From Streptomyces lydicus (GTDB lineage: Bacteria > Actinomycetota > Actinomycetes > Streptomycetales > Streptomycetaceae), in NCBI RefSeq assembly GCF_004125265.1, contig NZ_RDTE01000003.1, forward strand, positions 7,936,001-8,000,000: DNA of 64,000 nt, written 5' to 3'. Below, piece after piece: positions 8,019-16,816 of this stretch; the stretch's first letter is position 1; each line of letters starts with the position of its first letter. The position numbers and the translations under genes were made by a program. Below the pieces are notes generated by a model. It had not been told where the DNA came from and ran no database searches. It was given only the letters and a program-made list of their open reading frames with translations.

Positions 8019-9158
8019 ATGCGACTCTCGCTCCTGAAACCGGTCATCAACCGGCCGGGCCCCTGGGCATCCGTCTATGCCACCGTCCCGCTCAGTACCG
8101 AGGACGCCGCAAAGCAGCAAGAGTTGACGGCGAGCGCCACCACCGCGCAGCTGTTCGCGCTCGGCGCGGACGAGGCCACCTGCGGTGCCGTGCACGAGGC
8201 CCTGCTCATGCCGCAGGAAGGCAGTCGCGGGGCGCACGCCGGACGGGTGCTGTTCGCCGCCCACGGTGAGATCGTGCTCGACACACCGCTCCCCGGGCCC
8301 CCGGCCACCCCCTTTGCGGCCTGGGGCCCGGTCCCCAGGGTCACCCCCTGGCTGGCGGCCATCGGCGACGACCCCGTCTGCCTGGTGGTCCGTCTCGACC
8401 GGACCGGGGCGGACTTCGCCCTCGTCGGCGAACGGGGCGCCGCGCACACCGGTCGGCACAGCCGCGCCGCATCGCCCCTGCCCCCTACCGCCGCCGGCGA
8501 CCCGTCCGAACGCCACTTCCGGACCAAGAAGGAGAACACCGGGGAAGACAGCGCCGGGGAGATCGCCGACGCGGTGCGCGAGGCCTTCGAGAAGAGCGGC
8601 GCCGAGGCCGTCGTCCTGGTCGGCGAGGCGCGCGAACGCCACCTGGTGCACGAGAAGCTGCCCGAACCGCTGCGTGCCCTCACCTACGAGAGTTCCCACG
8701 GCGGCCGTGCGCCCGGTGCCGAGAGCGCCCTGGTGGACCGGGACATCGCCCAGGTCAGAGCGGTACAGGAGCGCGAACACATCGCGCAGGTGGCGGACCG
8801 CTTCCGCACCGGCGCCGGCCCCGGGAACGAGAGCGCCCCGCACGCCGCGGCCGGTATCCCCGCCCTGATCGAGGCGGCGCGGGAACACCGGATCGACACC
8901 CTGCTGGTCAGCCCGCACGGCGCGGACATCGCCCGGCAGGTCTGGGTGGGCTCCGACGCCGACCAACTCGCCGTACGCGGAACGGAGTTGTCGTACCTGG
9001 GAGAGGAACATCCCGCGGTCGCCCGGGCGGACGACGCCCTGGTCCGGTCGGCGGCCGCGACCGGAGCCGACATCGTGGTGGTCCGGGACCCCGACCGGGC
9101 ACCGACCGGCGGGCTCGGCGCCATCCTGCGGGGGACGGCACAAGCGGGGCCGGAGTGA
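8019..9158 (+). CDS. Rv2629/Balon-like ribosome hibernation factor (aeRF1-type fold)
   Basis: A 379-residue protein matching the bacterial relatives of archaeo-eukaryotic release factor 1, which include mycobacterial Rv2629 and Balon. Characteristic regions are the N-terminal LLKPVINRPGPWASVYA, the mid-domain ERHFRTKKENTGEDSAGEIADAV helix, AVVLVGEARERHLVHEKLPEPLR, and the C-terminal segment IPALIEAAREHRIDTLLVSP. Established work on this family shows A-site binding that protects idle ribosomes. I see no GGQ tripeptide, as expected for family members that do not release peptides. ATG 8019 follows AAGGAGGCAGCGCC. It stands among stress-type genes and is probably induced with them. Confidence 0.85.
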   Translation: MRLSLLKPVINRPGPWASVYATVPLSTEDAAKQQELTASATTAQLFALGADEATCGAVHEALLMPQEGSRGAHAGRVLFAAHGEIVLDTPLPGPPATPFAAWGPVPRVTPWLAAIGDDPVCLVVRLDRTGADFALVGERGAAHTGRHSRAASPLPPTAAGDPSERHFRTKKENTGEDSAGEIADAVREAFEKSGAEAVVLVGEARERHLVHEKLPEPLRALTYESSHGGRAPGAESALVDRDIAQVRAVQEREHIAQVADRFRTGAGPGNESAPHAAAGIPALIEAAREHRIDTLLVSPHGADIARQVWVGSDADQLAVRGTELSYLGEEHPAVARADDALVRSAAATGADIVVVRDPDRAPTGGLGAILRGTAQAGPE

Positions 9159-9280
9159 TCCGAGCGCCGGGCGGCCCCTCTCGGTACGCCGTACCGGGGA
9201 CGGCCGGCATCACCTCTCCGCGCGCCGAACCCCGGAAGCGGAACCCGGGACGCCGTACTCGGAACCCCGGCACCACACCG

Positions 9281-9306
9281 CCCGCCGACCGGAGTCCGGC
9301 GGCGGG
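9281..9306. terminator. Bidirectional terminator between convergent genes
   Basis: A GC-rich hairpin (CCCGCCG and CCGG arms with one bulged A, loop AGT) lies between the hibernation factor stop (9158) and the MFS stop (9336). It could end both transcripts. Confidence 0.5.
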
Positions 9307-9335
9307 CGGCGCGTGAGCGGTGGCAGGCGGGTGCC

Positions 9336-10778
9336 TCAGTCCTGGGCTTCGGCGGCCACCGGCTTCGGGATCAGGAAGGACGTCGCAATGGCCGCGGCGA
9401 GGATGACCACGCCCGCGATCATGCCCGCGGTGTAGCCGCCGGGGGACGACGGGTCCGCCGGGGTGGCCGCGGTCTTGACCGCGTAGAGGAGCGCAAAGCT
9501 GAGCCCCGCCCCGAGGTTGAACGCGCCCGCGTTGAGGCCCGGCAGGAAGCCCGGGTTCTCGGCGGGGGAGAGGACGATCCCCAGCCCGTTGAGGACGATG
9601 TTCGCCACGCCCGCGTAGGCGATGCCCACCAGGACGGACGTCACCAGCAGCAGGACCTGCGAATGGCTGTGCATGGTGAGCAGCATCAGCACGACCGTCG
9701 CCACCGACCCGATCAGCCCGCACCGCAGGATGCGGCCGTAGCCGAAGGTGGCGGCGAGGCGGCCGGCCAGCGGGCCCATGGCCAGTCCGGCGAGCGCGTA
9801 CGGCGACAGCGTCCACCACGCGGAGGCCTCGGCGCTCATCCCGAGCCCGGCCTGGGTGTCCTGGGCGAAGGCCGGGATCAGCCCGTTCATCACGGCGAAC
9901 ACACCGGTCATGGTGAGCACGGTGGTCAGCAGGGTCGCCCAGGTCGCGCGCTGCTTGAGGTGCCGGGTGGCGACCAGCGGGTGCCCGCTGCGGTTCTCGG
10001 TCCGCCAGAACAGTGCGAAGGCGGCCGCGGACAGCACGAGAAGGACGGCGATCAGCGGCCAGTCGGCGGCGGCCAGCTTGCCCGCCTCGTTGAGCGCGAT
10101 CAGCAGCGAGCCCACGGAGACGACGAGCAGTGCCACCCCGGGCCAGTCCATACGGGTCGCCGCCGGCGCCTTCGACTCGGGCGTCAGGGTCGCGACCAGC
10201 ACGGTGGCCAGGGCCGCGACGGCCGCCATCGCCCAGAAGACCGACCCGAAGCCGTGCCGGTCGGCGAGGTAGCCGCCCGCGAGGGAGTCGACACCGGCGA
10301 TACCGCCGTTGACGGCGGTGATCACGCCGAGCAGGGTGCCGTACCGCTTCGGCTCCTTCACCTCGACCCGCAGCATGATCAGGCACAACGGGACGACCGG
10401 ACCACTGACACCCTGGATGACACGCCCGGCGAACAGCATCGGCACGCTGGTCGCCAGCGCGGCGACCACACATCCGGCGACCATCAGGCCGAGCATGCCG
10501 GCCAGCACCCGGCGCCGGCCGATGACATCGCCCAGCCGCGGGAGGAACAGGGAGAACAGCGCCGCCGAGGTGAAGAACGCGGTCTGGGTGAGGCCGATCT
10601 CGGCGGACGTGGCGCCGAGGGAGTCCTCGATGTTCTTCAGCGCGGGGCTGAGCATGCTGGCGTTGAGCTGGAAGGCGAAGCAGGCCGCGAGCAGCGCCGC
10701 GACCAGGACACCTATCCGGACGCCGGACCCGCCGCCGTCCGTCGCCTCGACGGGGCGTCGGGAGGTGGAAACGTTCAT
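9336..10778 (-). CDS. MFS transporter (probable nucleoside-linked exporter or importer)
   Basis: A 480-residue major facilitator protein with about 14 hydrophobic segments. The cytoplasmic loop signature LPRLGDVIGRRRVL follows helix 2, and FAGRVIQGVSGPVVPL matches the helix 4 region of DHA-type carriers. The charged MTPESKAP/DWPG loop splits the two halves. Its start codon overlaps the nucleoside hydrolase stop by 4 nt (ATGA at 10775-10778), so the two are translationally coupled. That pairing and the divergent LacI gene suggest it moves a nucleoside or its product; fold alone would suggest drug export, so substrate and direction are open. Confidence 0.88.
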   Translation of the reverse strand: MNVSTSRRPVEATDGGGSGVRIGVLVAALLAACFAFQLNASMLSPALKNIEDSLGATSAEIGLTQTAFFTSAALFSLFLPRLGDVIGRRRVLAGMLGLMVAGCVVAALATSVPMLFAGRVIQGVSGPVVPLCLIMLRVEVKEPKRYGTLLGVITAVNGGIAGVDSLAGGYLADRHGFGSVFWAMAAVAALATVLVATLTPESKAPAATRMDWPGVALLVVSVGSLLIALNEAGKLAAADWPLIAVLLVLSAAAFALFWRTENRSGHPLVATRHLKQRATWATLLTTVLTMTGVFAVMNGLIPAFAQDTQAGLGMSAEASAWWTLSPYALAGLAMGPLAGRLAATFGYGRILRCGLIGSVATVVLMLLTMHSHSQVLLLVTSVLVGIAYAGVANIVLNGLGIVLSPAENPGFLPGLNAGAFNLGAGLSFALLYAVKTAATPADPSSPGGYTAGMIAGVVILAAAIATSFLIPKPVAAEAQD

Positions 10779-11722
10779 GCCGGGACGTCACCGATCCGCT
10801 CGAGCGCGTCCACGACGAGGTTCCAGAACCGCTCGTGGTCGAGCTTCACCGCGACCTGGGTGGTGCAGTCCTCCGGGGCGGGCGCACGGAAGTCCGTCAC
10901 GGTCATCCCGACCGTCAGCGCGCCGCGCAGCTCGATGTCCACCGGCGCCTTGCGTACGGTCATCACGTCCGGGTCGATGACATAGGCGACCGCGCACGGG
11001 TCGTGCACCGGCGGGTGGTCGAAGCCCTGGTTCTCGCGGTAGGCCTCGCGGAAGAAGTCCAGCAGCTCCAGGACGAAGCGGGCAGGCGCCGTGCCGACGG
11101 CGGCGATCTTCTCCTCGACGGCCGGGGTGGCCAGCGCCTGATGCGTCAGATCGAGGCCGACCATGGTCACCGGCCAGCGCTCGTTGAAGACGATGTGCGC
11201 GGCCTCGGGGTCGATGGCGATGTTGAACTCGGCGACCGCGCTCCAGTTGCCCTCGTGGTAGCCGCCGCCCATCAGGACGACCTCGCGGACCCGCTCGGCG
11301 ATCCGCGGCTCCTTGCGTACGGCCAGGGCGATGTTCGTCAGGCCCGCGGTCGGGACGATGGTGATCTCGCCGGGCTCGTGGGACATCACCGTGTCGATGA
11401 TCAGGTCCACCGCATGCCGGCGGTCCAGCTCGAAGCCCGGCTCGGGCAGGTCCGGCCCGTCGAGACCGGTCTCGCCGTGGATGTCCGCCGCCGTCTCGAT
11501 GGCCCGCACCAGCGGGCGCGGGCAGCCGGCGGCAAAGGGCACGCCCGTGATCCCGGCGATGCGTGCCACGGACAGGGCGTTGCGGGTCACCTTCTCCAGC
11601 GTCTGGTTCCCCACCACGGTCGTCACGGCGACCAGCTCGACGTCGGGATTGCCATGTGCCAGGAGCATGGCGATCGCATCGTCATGCCCCGGGTCGCAGT
11701 CGAGGATGATCTTTCTGGCCAA
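10775..11722 (-). CDS. Nucleoside hydrolase (IunH family)
   Basis: A 315-residue N-ribohydrolase that cleaves ribonucleosides to base and ribose. The Ca-binding and catalytic signature DCDPGHDDA occupies residues 8-16, and VLMGGGYHEGNWSAVAEFNIAIDPEAA is the conserved central substrate loop. HDPCAVAYVIDPD near the C-terminus supplies the last metal-binding Asp and the catalytic-side His. Length is normal for the family. The gene is first in a two-gene leftward operon with the MFS transporter. Upstream lie two near-identical LacI-type operators, so the divergent LacI regulator most likely represses it in the absence of a nucleoside or sugar inducer. Confidence 0.93.
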   Translation of the reverse strand: MARKIILDCDPGHDDAIAMLLAHGNPDVELVAVTTVVGNQTLEKVTRNALSVARIAGITGVPFAAGCPRPLVRAIETAADIHGETGLDGPDLPEPGFELDRRHAVDLIIDTVMSHEPGEITIVPTAGLTNIALAVRKEPRIAERVREVVLMGGGYHEGNWSAVAEFNIAIDPEAAHIVFNERWPVTMVGLDLTHQALATPAVEEKIAAVGTAPARFVLELLDFFREAYRENQGFDHPPVHDPCAVAYVIDPDVMTVRKAPVDIELRGALTVGMTVTDFRAPAPEDCTTQVAVKLDHERFWNLVVDALERIGDVPA

Positions 11723-11867
11723 CGGAGGAGCCCCTTTGCTCTGCTGCTCGGAAAAACGGTGATGAAGGTGTGGTGTCTGCGGGCCGGTATGGGCTCCGGC
11801 GCACAGCGCGCCCGGCGGTCACCCATGGTGAGCCCGGGCGTGGAGTCAGCCGACGAGCGAGCAGCAT

Positions 11868-11881
11868 GGAAAACGTTCTCC
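11868..11881. promoter_or_regulatory. LacI-type operator O1 (GGAAAACGTTCTCC)
   Basis: A 14-bp near-palindrome with the central AACGTT typical of LacI/GalR sites, about 145 bp upstream of the nucleoside hydrolase start. It shares GG-N2-AACGTT-N2-CC with the second site at 11989-12002. Confidence 0.65.
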
Positions 11882-11988
11882 GGAAACTTGACCCATGGGC
11901 CCGCGGGTTGTCAATGGTTCAATCTCTGGCCATCCGGACGTTATCGGGACGAAGAGCGGGCGCGACGGCCGGGGGGCCGCCTGTGACG

Positions 11989-12002
11989 GGACAACGTTTG
12001 CC
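11989..12002. promoter_or_regulatory. LacI-type operator O2 (GGACAACGTTTGCC)
   Basis: The second copy of the GG-N2-AACGTT-N2-CC site, 121 bp centre to centre from O1 and about 70 bp upstream of the LacI gene. Two sites in a 346-bp divergent region suggest joint control of both transcripts and possible looping by a tetrameric regulator. The rest of the intergenic DNA holds no gene. Confidence 0.65.
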
Positions 12003-12068
12003 GGGCGGCCAAGGGGGCGTATGCTCCCTCCGGTTCGGGCGGGCCGAACCGGAGGGAGCCGGGACACG

Positions 12069-13151
12069 GTGGCCGAAGTCACGTTGAGGGATGTCGCGCT
12101 GGCGTCGGGCTGCTCCATTGCCACGGTCTCCCGCGTCCTGGCCGGCACCCGCCCGGTCGGCGCCGAGACCGCCCGCACCGTACGCGCGGCGGCCGAGCGC
12201 CTGGGCTACCGGCCCAATCAGGTGGCCCGCGCCCTGCGCAGCCGTTCCACCGGCACCGTCGGACTCGTGCTGCCGCAGATCACCAACCCGTTCTTCCCCT
12301 CCCTCGTCCGGGAGCTGGAGCACGCCCTGCACGCCGAGGGGCGGGCCGTGCTCCTCGCCGACTGTGACGACGACCCGGTGACCGAGGCGGCCCGGATCAA
12401 CGCGTTCCTGGGGCGGCAGGTCGACGCCTTGCTGCTGATACCCGTCGACGAGCGGCGCAGCCGGGAAGCGGTGGCCGCCGCGGCCACCCGGGTGCCGCTG
12501 GTGCTGCTCGACCGCGGCTGCGGCCCCGGTGTCGCCGACTCCGTCGCCGTCGACAACGCGGCCGGTATGGCCCTGGTGCTCGGTCACCTGGCTGCCACCG
12601 GCCGCCGCCGCCCCTGCTTCGTCGGCGCGGCCGGGACCGCGTCGGCGGCGGTCGAACGGCGCGCGGCCTACGAGGCGGGCGCCGCGGCGCTGGACCCCGG
12701 GGCCCCCGGCCGCATCGCGCTCGGCGACTTCTCGGTGGAGTGGGGCCGGGCCGCCGTCGACCGCCTCTGGCCGTCCCGCCCCGACGCCCTGATCTGCGCC
12801 AACGACCTCATCGCCGCCGGTGCGCTGCAACGGCTGCGGCAGCTGGGTGTGGAGGTTCCGGGCGAGGTCGCCGTCACCGGCTTCGACGACATCCCGCTCG
12901 CGGGCCTCGCCGACCCGGCGCTGACCACCGTCCGCCAGCCGGTCGGCGAACTGGCCGCCGAGGCCGCCCGCCTGCTGAGCCGTGGCCCGGCCGGAGCGGA
13001 GCCGGGGCCGCGGCACACGGTCCGGCTGGCACCGCAGCTGGTCGTACGGGCCTCCAGCGCCTCCGTCGGTGCGCCGGGCGCGTCCGGCGCACCACACGCA
13101 CCCGAACTGCCGTCTGGTGCCTATCGGGGGGTCAGCACACAGAACTCGTGA
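12069..13151 (+). CDS. LacI family transcriptional regulator
   Basis: A 360-residue regulator. The N-terminal helix-turn-helix and hinge read VTLRDVALASGCSIATVSRVLAG and RLGYRPNQVARALRS; a periplasmic-binding-protein-like effector domain follows, with GTVGLVLPQITNPFFPSLV, DALICANDLIAAGALQ and VAVTGFDDIPLAGLADPALTTV. GTG 12069 lies about 10 nt behind GGAGGGAG at 12051-12058. A longer frame upstream reads through the operator region and lacks homology-like features. It is divergent from the nucleoside hydrolase-MFS pair, and the two AACGTT operators between them are its likely targets. Its 3' end overlaps the convergent VOC gene by about 30 bp. Confidence 0.92.
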   Translation: MAEVTLRDVALASGCSIATVSRVLAGTRPVGAETARTVRAAAERLGYRPNQVARALRSRSTGTVGLVLPQITNPFFPSLVRELEHALHAEGRAVLLADCDDDPVTEAARINAFLGRQVDALLLIPVDERRSREAVAAAATRVPLVLLDRGCGPGVADSVAVDNAAGMALVLGHLAATGRRRPCFVGAAGTASAAVERRAAYEAGAAALDPGAPGRIALGDFSVEWGRAAVDRLWPSRPDALICANDLIAAGALQRLRQLGVEVPGEVAVTGFDDIPLAGLADPALTTVRQPVGELAAEAARLLSRGPAGAEPGPRHTVRLAPQLVVRASSASVGAPGASGAPHAPELPSGAYRGVSTQNS

Positions 13152-13843
13152 CCGTCGGGATCGGCCATCATCACCCGGTCGACGTCCCCCTGGCCGGTGC
13201 CGATGCGCGTCGCCCCGAGGGAGACGAGCCGGTCGACCTCCGCCTGCCGGTCACTGCCGGCCGGCGGGGCGAGGTCGAAGTGCAGCCGTTCCTTGCCCGT
13301 CTTCGGCATCAGGGGCGGACCACCCCACGTGAACTTCGGACCGCCGTGCGGTGAGCGGATCGCAGTCTCCTGGTCTTGGTCCCAAATCAACGGCCAGCCC
13401 AGCGCCCGGCTCCAGAAGTACCCGGCCTCCTGCGAACCATCGCCTGCCAGCGCTCCGATGAATCCGCACTCGGCGAGGAAGCTGTTGCCCGGCTCGATGA
13501 CACAGAACTCATTGCCCTCGGGGTCGGCGAGCACCACATGCCCCTCCTCCGGGCGTTGACCGATGTCGATGTGCCGGGCGCCGAGTTCGAGCGCCCTCTC
13601 CACCACCCGTTTCTGGTCGTCGAGGGACGTGCTCGTCAGATCGAAGTGCATGTGGTTCTGGCGTGTCTTGCGCTCCTGGGCCGGGAGAAAACAGAGCCGG
13701 AACCCGGTGTCATCGCCGGGCAGCAGTGTGATGCCGTCGGAGGAGTCCTCGGGTCTCTCCCAGCAGAGAAAGTCCGCCCAGAAGCGCGCGAGTCGGAGCG
13801 GGTCGTACGCGTCGAAGCAGAGCGCGTGTAAGCGAGAAGACAT
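13121..13843 (-). CDS. VOC family protein with two glyoxalase-like domains
   Basis: A 240-residue protein made of two tandem VOC (vicinal oxygen chelate) modules. Each half has the pattern of an entry helix (LARFWADFLCWE; AGYFWSRALGWPLIWD), a His-containing strand (MHFDLTS; LHFDLAP) and a final DPEGNEFCVIEP or DPDGHEFCVLTPR strand with the metal-ligand Glu. Such proteins act as glyoxalases, dioxygenases or drug-binding resistance proteins; the reaction here cannot be told. ATG 13843 has GGGAGACC upstream. It converges with and overlaps the LacI gene end. Confidence 0.85.
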   Translation of the reverse strand: MSSRLHALCFDAYDPLRLARFWADFLCWERPEDSSDGITLLPGDDTGFRLCFLPAQERKTRQNHMHFDLTSTSLDDQKRVVERALELGARHIDIGQRPEEGHVVLADPEGNEFCVIEPGNSFLAECGFIGALAGDGSQEAGYFWSRALGWPLIWDQDQETAIRSPHGGPKFTWGGPPLMPKTGKERLHFDLAPPAGSDRQAEVDRLVSLGATRIGTGQGDVDRVMMADPDGHEFCVLTPR

Positions 13844-13976
13844 CCGTAGGTCTCCCGGTAGGTGCAGGCGGGTTTTGCCCGACGAGCCTGTCCAACCGGT
13901 GCCACCCGGTCAACTGATAAACGCCCCATGCTCGTTCGCTGTTGAGCACGGCCGAACCGGCAGCCCGTCCACGACC

Positions 13977-14594
13977 TCACAGTTTCGCGAGGAGGTCGTC
14001 GAGCGGGGGTGGTGTCCGGTCCGGTGCGAGGGCCTCGACAAGGAGACGGCCGTAGCGGATCTTGCGGCCCTTCTTCGTGCCGAGGAAGCGCCGTACCTGC
14101 TGATGCCGGGGCCGGCCGTGCTGCGCGGGCTGGCGCTGGAAGGTCTGCCAGGCGCGGAAGTCGCCCTCGGAGCGGAAAATCTCCTCGACTCCTGCCGTGC
14201 CGAGCGCGCGGATGAGTTCGTCCTCCAGATCCGAGATGCATACGCAGATGTCCTGGAGCGGTGCCTGCGCCCGCGTCAGGCCGCGCTCGTAGAAGCGCTG
14301 TTCGCCCTTGTCGCACAGTCCTGTCAGGCGCAGACCGAGGCCGGGCGGCCCGAGGAGGCCGGCATAGCGGCCGACGTTCATCGCCCCGCCCATCGGCACG
14401 ACGCACACCCCCTCGGCGGCCAGGTCCCGGCCACGCCGGGCGGCCAGCGCCTCGACGGCCGCCAGATCGCTCAGCCCTTCCAGGAGTACCGCGGTCCGCA
14501 CCCCCAGGCTTTCCGCCAGATCGCGCGCCGGCCCGTCGGTACCGTCCGCCGCCCAGCGGGTGACCGCCGCCTGGAACGCCCTCATGTTCGCCAT
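13977..14594 (-). CDS. TOPRIM-domain protein (OLD/ATP-dependent nuclease-like fragment family)
   Basis: A 205-residue protein with a TOPRIM-like core: LLEGLSDLAAVEALAARRG supplies the conserved Glu, VCVVPMGGAMN is the following strand, and LTGLCDKGEQRFYERG carries the DxxE-like acidic pair. The acidic SDLEDELIRALG segment follows, as in TOPRIM domains of OLD-type nucleases. There is no ATPase domain in or next to it, so it is a stand-alone TOPRIM protein. The start at ATG 14594 is chosen by homology-like onset (MANMRAFQAAV); an upstream in-frame start would add an Arg-rich tail. Phosphotransfer or nuclease activity is inferred from the fold only. Confidence 0.72.
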   Translation of the reverse strand: MANMRAFQAAVTRWAADGTDGPARDLAESLGVRTAVLLEGLSDLAAVEALAARRGRDLAAEGVCVVPMGGAMNVGRYAGLLGPPGLGLRLTGLCDKGEQRFYERGLTRAQAPLQDICVCISDLEDELIRALGTAGVEEIFRSEGDFRAWQTFQRQPAQHGRPRHQQVRRFLGTKKGRKIRYGRLLVEALAPDRTPPPLDDLLAKL

Positions 14595-14883
14595 GGGGCG
14601 AGTCTGCACGTTCACCGGTGGCACGGCACGGATCATTCGACGGCCTCGGGAGCTGCGACGGCCCTCGGGCCCGGCCACCGCGGTTCCCTTATCCCGCCCC
14701 GTCCTTCCGCCGGGGCTCTCCCTCATCCCCGCATTCCCCCTCGTCCCGCCGGCCCCGCCACCTGGCCACTCTGCGTCCGGTCACCGCCGGGGCGGCGGCC
14801 GGCGGGACGACGTGGGCGGCGGCGCACCCGTTACGATCGGCCCATTCGAGGCCGTCGTTCGTGGCCGCTGCCGGGAGGAAGAG

Positions 14884-15831
14884 ATGGGCCTGTTCCGCCG
14901 AGGACCGAAGCGGGATCCCCGCGAGCTGGCACGCGACGGGGAGTTCGGCTTCTTCTCCGAGCGCGAAGGCGGCGTCTTCAGATCGCAGGTCCGGCAGGCC
15001 TTCGCGGAACAGGGGCTCGAAGTCACCGCGTACGCGGGCGTGGTCACCGACTCCGCGGGCCGGCAGTTCGGCCTCGGCAACCTCGCCGCGGTGTGCCACC
15101 GCGACCGGCGCGGTGAGCGCAGCTGGCCCGCGCTGATCCGGGATCACGTCGGCAAGGTGCTCCGTACGATGGACGGCCCGCAGCCGCTGGAAATCCTCAG
15201 CGCCGACGAGATCCGGGCCTGCCTCTATCCCCGTGTGGTCGCCCAGGAGACGCTGCCCGCCTCCGACTCCTTCCGCTACGGCCGCGCACCGGCGCCGGGG
15301 CTGCGGGAAGTGCTCGCCCTCGATCTGCCCGAGGCGGTGCAGATGCTGAGCGAGGACTCGCTGACCGACCTCGGGGACGTGGCGGAGCTGCGGATCCGGG
15401 CGATGAACAATCTGCGCGCGCTGCCGGTCGAGGGGCACGAGACCGTGCGGCGCGGTGACGGCTCGGCGTTCGAGGTGCTGCTCGGTGACTCCTTCTTCAC
15501 CGCGAGCCGGGTGCTGGTGCTGGACGAGCTGGTGCAGCGGCTGATGGGCATCGAGCTCACCCCGGACGGCGCGCTGGTCGCCCTGCCCTTCCGCCACCAG
15601 CTGGCCTTCCACCGTATTCACGATGCCCAGGTCGTCCCGGCGTTGCAGGCCATGGCGCAATTCGCGGCGGCCGGTCACGAGGACGCGGCGGGCGCCATCA
15701 GCCCCAGGGTGTTCTGGTGGCGCCGGGGCGTGATGACTCCGCTGAGCGAGCCGTCCGGCGGGGGACTGCGGGTGGTGGCGGATGCGGACTTCCAGGCGAT
15801 GCTGGAGCGGTTGGTGCAGGATGACGCCTGA
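14884..15831 (+). CDS. Conserved hypothetical protein of Streptomyces
   Basis: A 315-residue, soluble-looking protein beginning MGLFRRGPKRDPRELARDGE with GGGAGGAAGAG directly upstream of ATG 14884. The middle contains PRVVAQETLPASDSFRYGRAPAPGLREVLALDLPE, then mixed alpha/beta sequence with two hydrophobic strands (ALVALPFRHQLAFH). No catalytic motif is obvious. The pattern of a suppressor-like N-terminal half and a substrate-like C-terminal half vaguely recalls DUF1444 proteins, but I am not confident of that. It is divergent from the TOPRIM gene and ends before a strong terminator shared with the DUF779 gene. Confidence 0.78.
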   Translation: MGLFRRGPKRDPRELARDGEFGFFSEREGGVFRSQVRQAFAEQGLEVTAYAGVVTDSAGRQFGLGNLAAVCHRDRRGERSWPALIRDHVGKVLRTMDGPQPLEILSADEIRACLYPRVVAQETLPASDSFRYGRAPAPGLREVLALDLPEAVQMLSEDSLTDLGDVAELRIRAMNNLRALPVEGHETVRRGDGSAFEVLLGDSFFTASRVLVLDELVQRLMGIELTPDGALVALPFRHQLAFHRIHDAQVVPALQAMAQFAAAGHEDAAGAISPRVFWWRRGVMTPLSEPSGGGLRVVADADFQAMLERLVQDDA

Positions 15832-15940
15832 ACGTCGGCACGAGGCGGGGCACGCGCGACCGTGCAGAGTGCGCACAAGATTTTTCTTGCGGAAGTTTCA
15901 CCGTGAGGGAACCCGAGAGGCCATTCACCCGTTTTAAGGA

Positions 15941-15978
15941 GTGAGGCCCCACGCTCTCCCCCGTGCGTGGGGCCTCAC
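15941..15978. terminator. Strong bidirectional terminator
   Basis: A perfect 14-bp stem (GTGAGGCCCCACGC and its complement) with a 10-nt loop lies between the convergent genes ending at 15831 and 16036. A TTTTAA tract lies just outside it. Confidence 0.85.
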
Positions 15979-16035
15979 TGTGTTCTCCGGCTCGCCCTGG
16001 CGCGTCCCCAGGGGCTCCTCCGGCGCCGCGCGGCC

Positions 16036-16461
16036 TCAGTCGCCGAGATCCGCGCGTTCCTCGTCGGTGAACAGCCGCGAGCGGATCAGAAAGCGGACCC
16101 CCTCCGGCGCCTCCAGGGAGAAGCCACTGCCGCGCCCCGGTACGACGTCCACCGTCAGATGGGTGTGCCGCCAGCGCTCGAACTGGTCCCCGGACATCCA
16201 GAACCCCACCGGCTCCGGTACGCCCTCCACGGTCAGCCGGGCCAGCAGCACATCCGACGCTCCCGTACGGAACTCCCCGGCCGGGTAGCACATGGGGGCA
16301 CTGCCGTCACAGCAGCCGCCGGACTGGTGGAACATCAATGGGCCGTGCCGGTCGTGCAGCAGACGCAGCAGTTCGGTCGCCGCCGCGCTGAGCGCGATCC
16401 GTGAAGTCCCCTCCGCGGCGGCGCACCCGGCGGCCGCAGGCGCCTCTTCGCCGCCGCTCAT
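16036..16461 (-). CDS. DUF779 family protein
   Basis: A 141-residue protein with the DUF779 signature: LRLLHDRHGPLMFHQSGGCCDGSAPMCYP near the start, VPEPVGFWMSGDQFERWRHTHLTVDVVPGRGSGFSLEAPEG in the middle, and a closing FLIRSRLFTDEE. The Cys-Cys and His residues suggest metal binding. In many bacteria the family gene lies beside an aldehyde dehydrogenase; none is present here. The start is uncertain: ATG 16461 marks the onset of the conserved part but has only a weak GGGGCGG upstream, and a longer N-terminus is possible. Confidence 0.82.
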   Translation of the reverse strand: MSGGEEAPAAAGCAAAEGTSRIALSAAATELLRLLHDRHGPLMFHQSGGCCDGSAPMCYPAGEFRTGASDVLLARLTVEGVPEPVGFWMSGDQFERWRHTHLTVDVVPGRGSGFSLEAPEGVRFLIRSRLFTDEERADLGD

Positions 16462-16816
16462 CAAAGCCGCCCCGGCTGTGTCGCGGAGCCTTTGACCTGC
16501 GGGTTGTCGGTCTCTTGTCGGTACACGTGCGGTTCCTCTCCTGACCGGCCACAACGGACAGCGCTCCCGGGACGGCGGCGGGCCGGACCGGCACGGGCCG
16601 GATCGTGGTCACCGGGATCATGGTCGCCGAGCCGCCACGGAGGCAGTGCCTCAGTTAACCCCCTGCAACGTTGCGCGGTGGTTGCACACGACGGCGAGCC
16701 GCGGATCCGTCGGGGACCGCCGGCCTGTCATGATCCCCCGCGGCGGGGCGGGCCGCCCGGATCCGCGTGGGCAGCTCAGGCAACCGCGGTGGGCATCGCA
16801 ACGTCTCGAACGGCAG
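16462..16816. other. Divergent intergenic region, DUF779 / LAL regulator
   Basis: About 355 bp with no convincing gene. It should hold promoters in both directions. In-frame codons upstream of the LAL gene reach back to 16646, but they encode a low-complexity, proline- and arginine-rich stretch that I do not count as protein. Confidence 0.45.

Noticed and set aside
11920..11945. A tRNA-like GGTTCAATCTC stretch near the LacI operators
   Set aside because: It lacks the surrounding acceptor and anticodon stems; no cloverleaf can be drawn.
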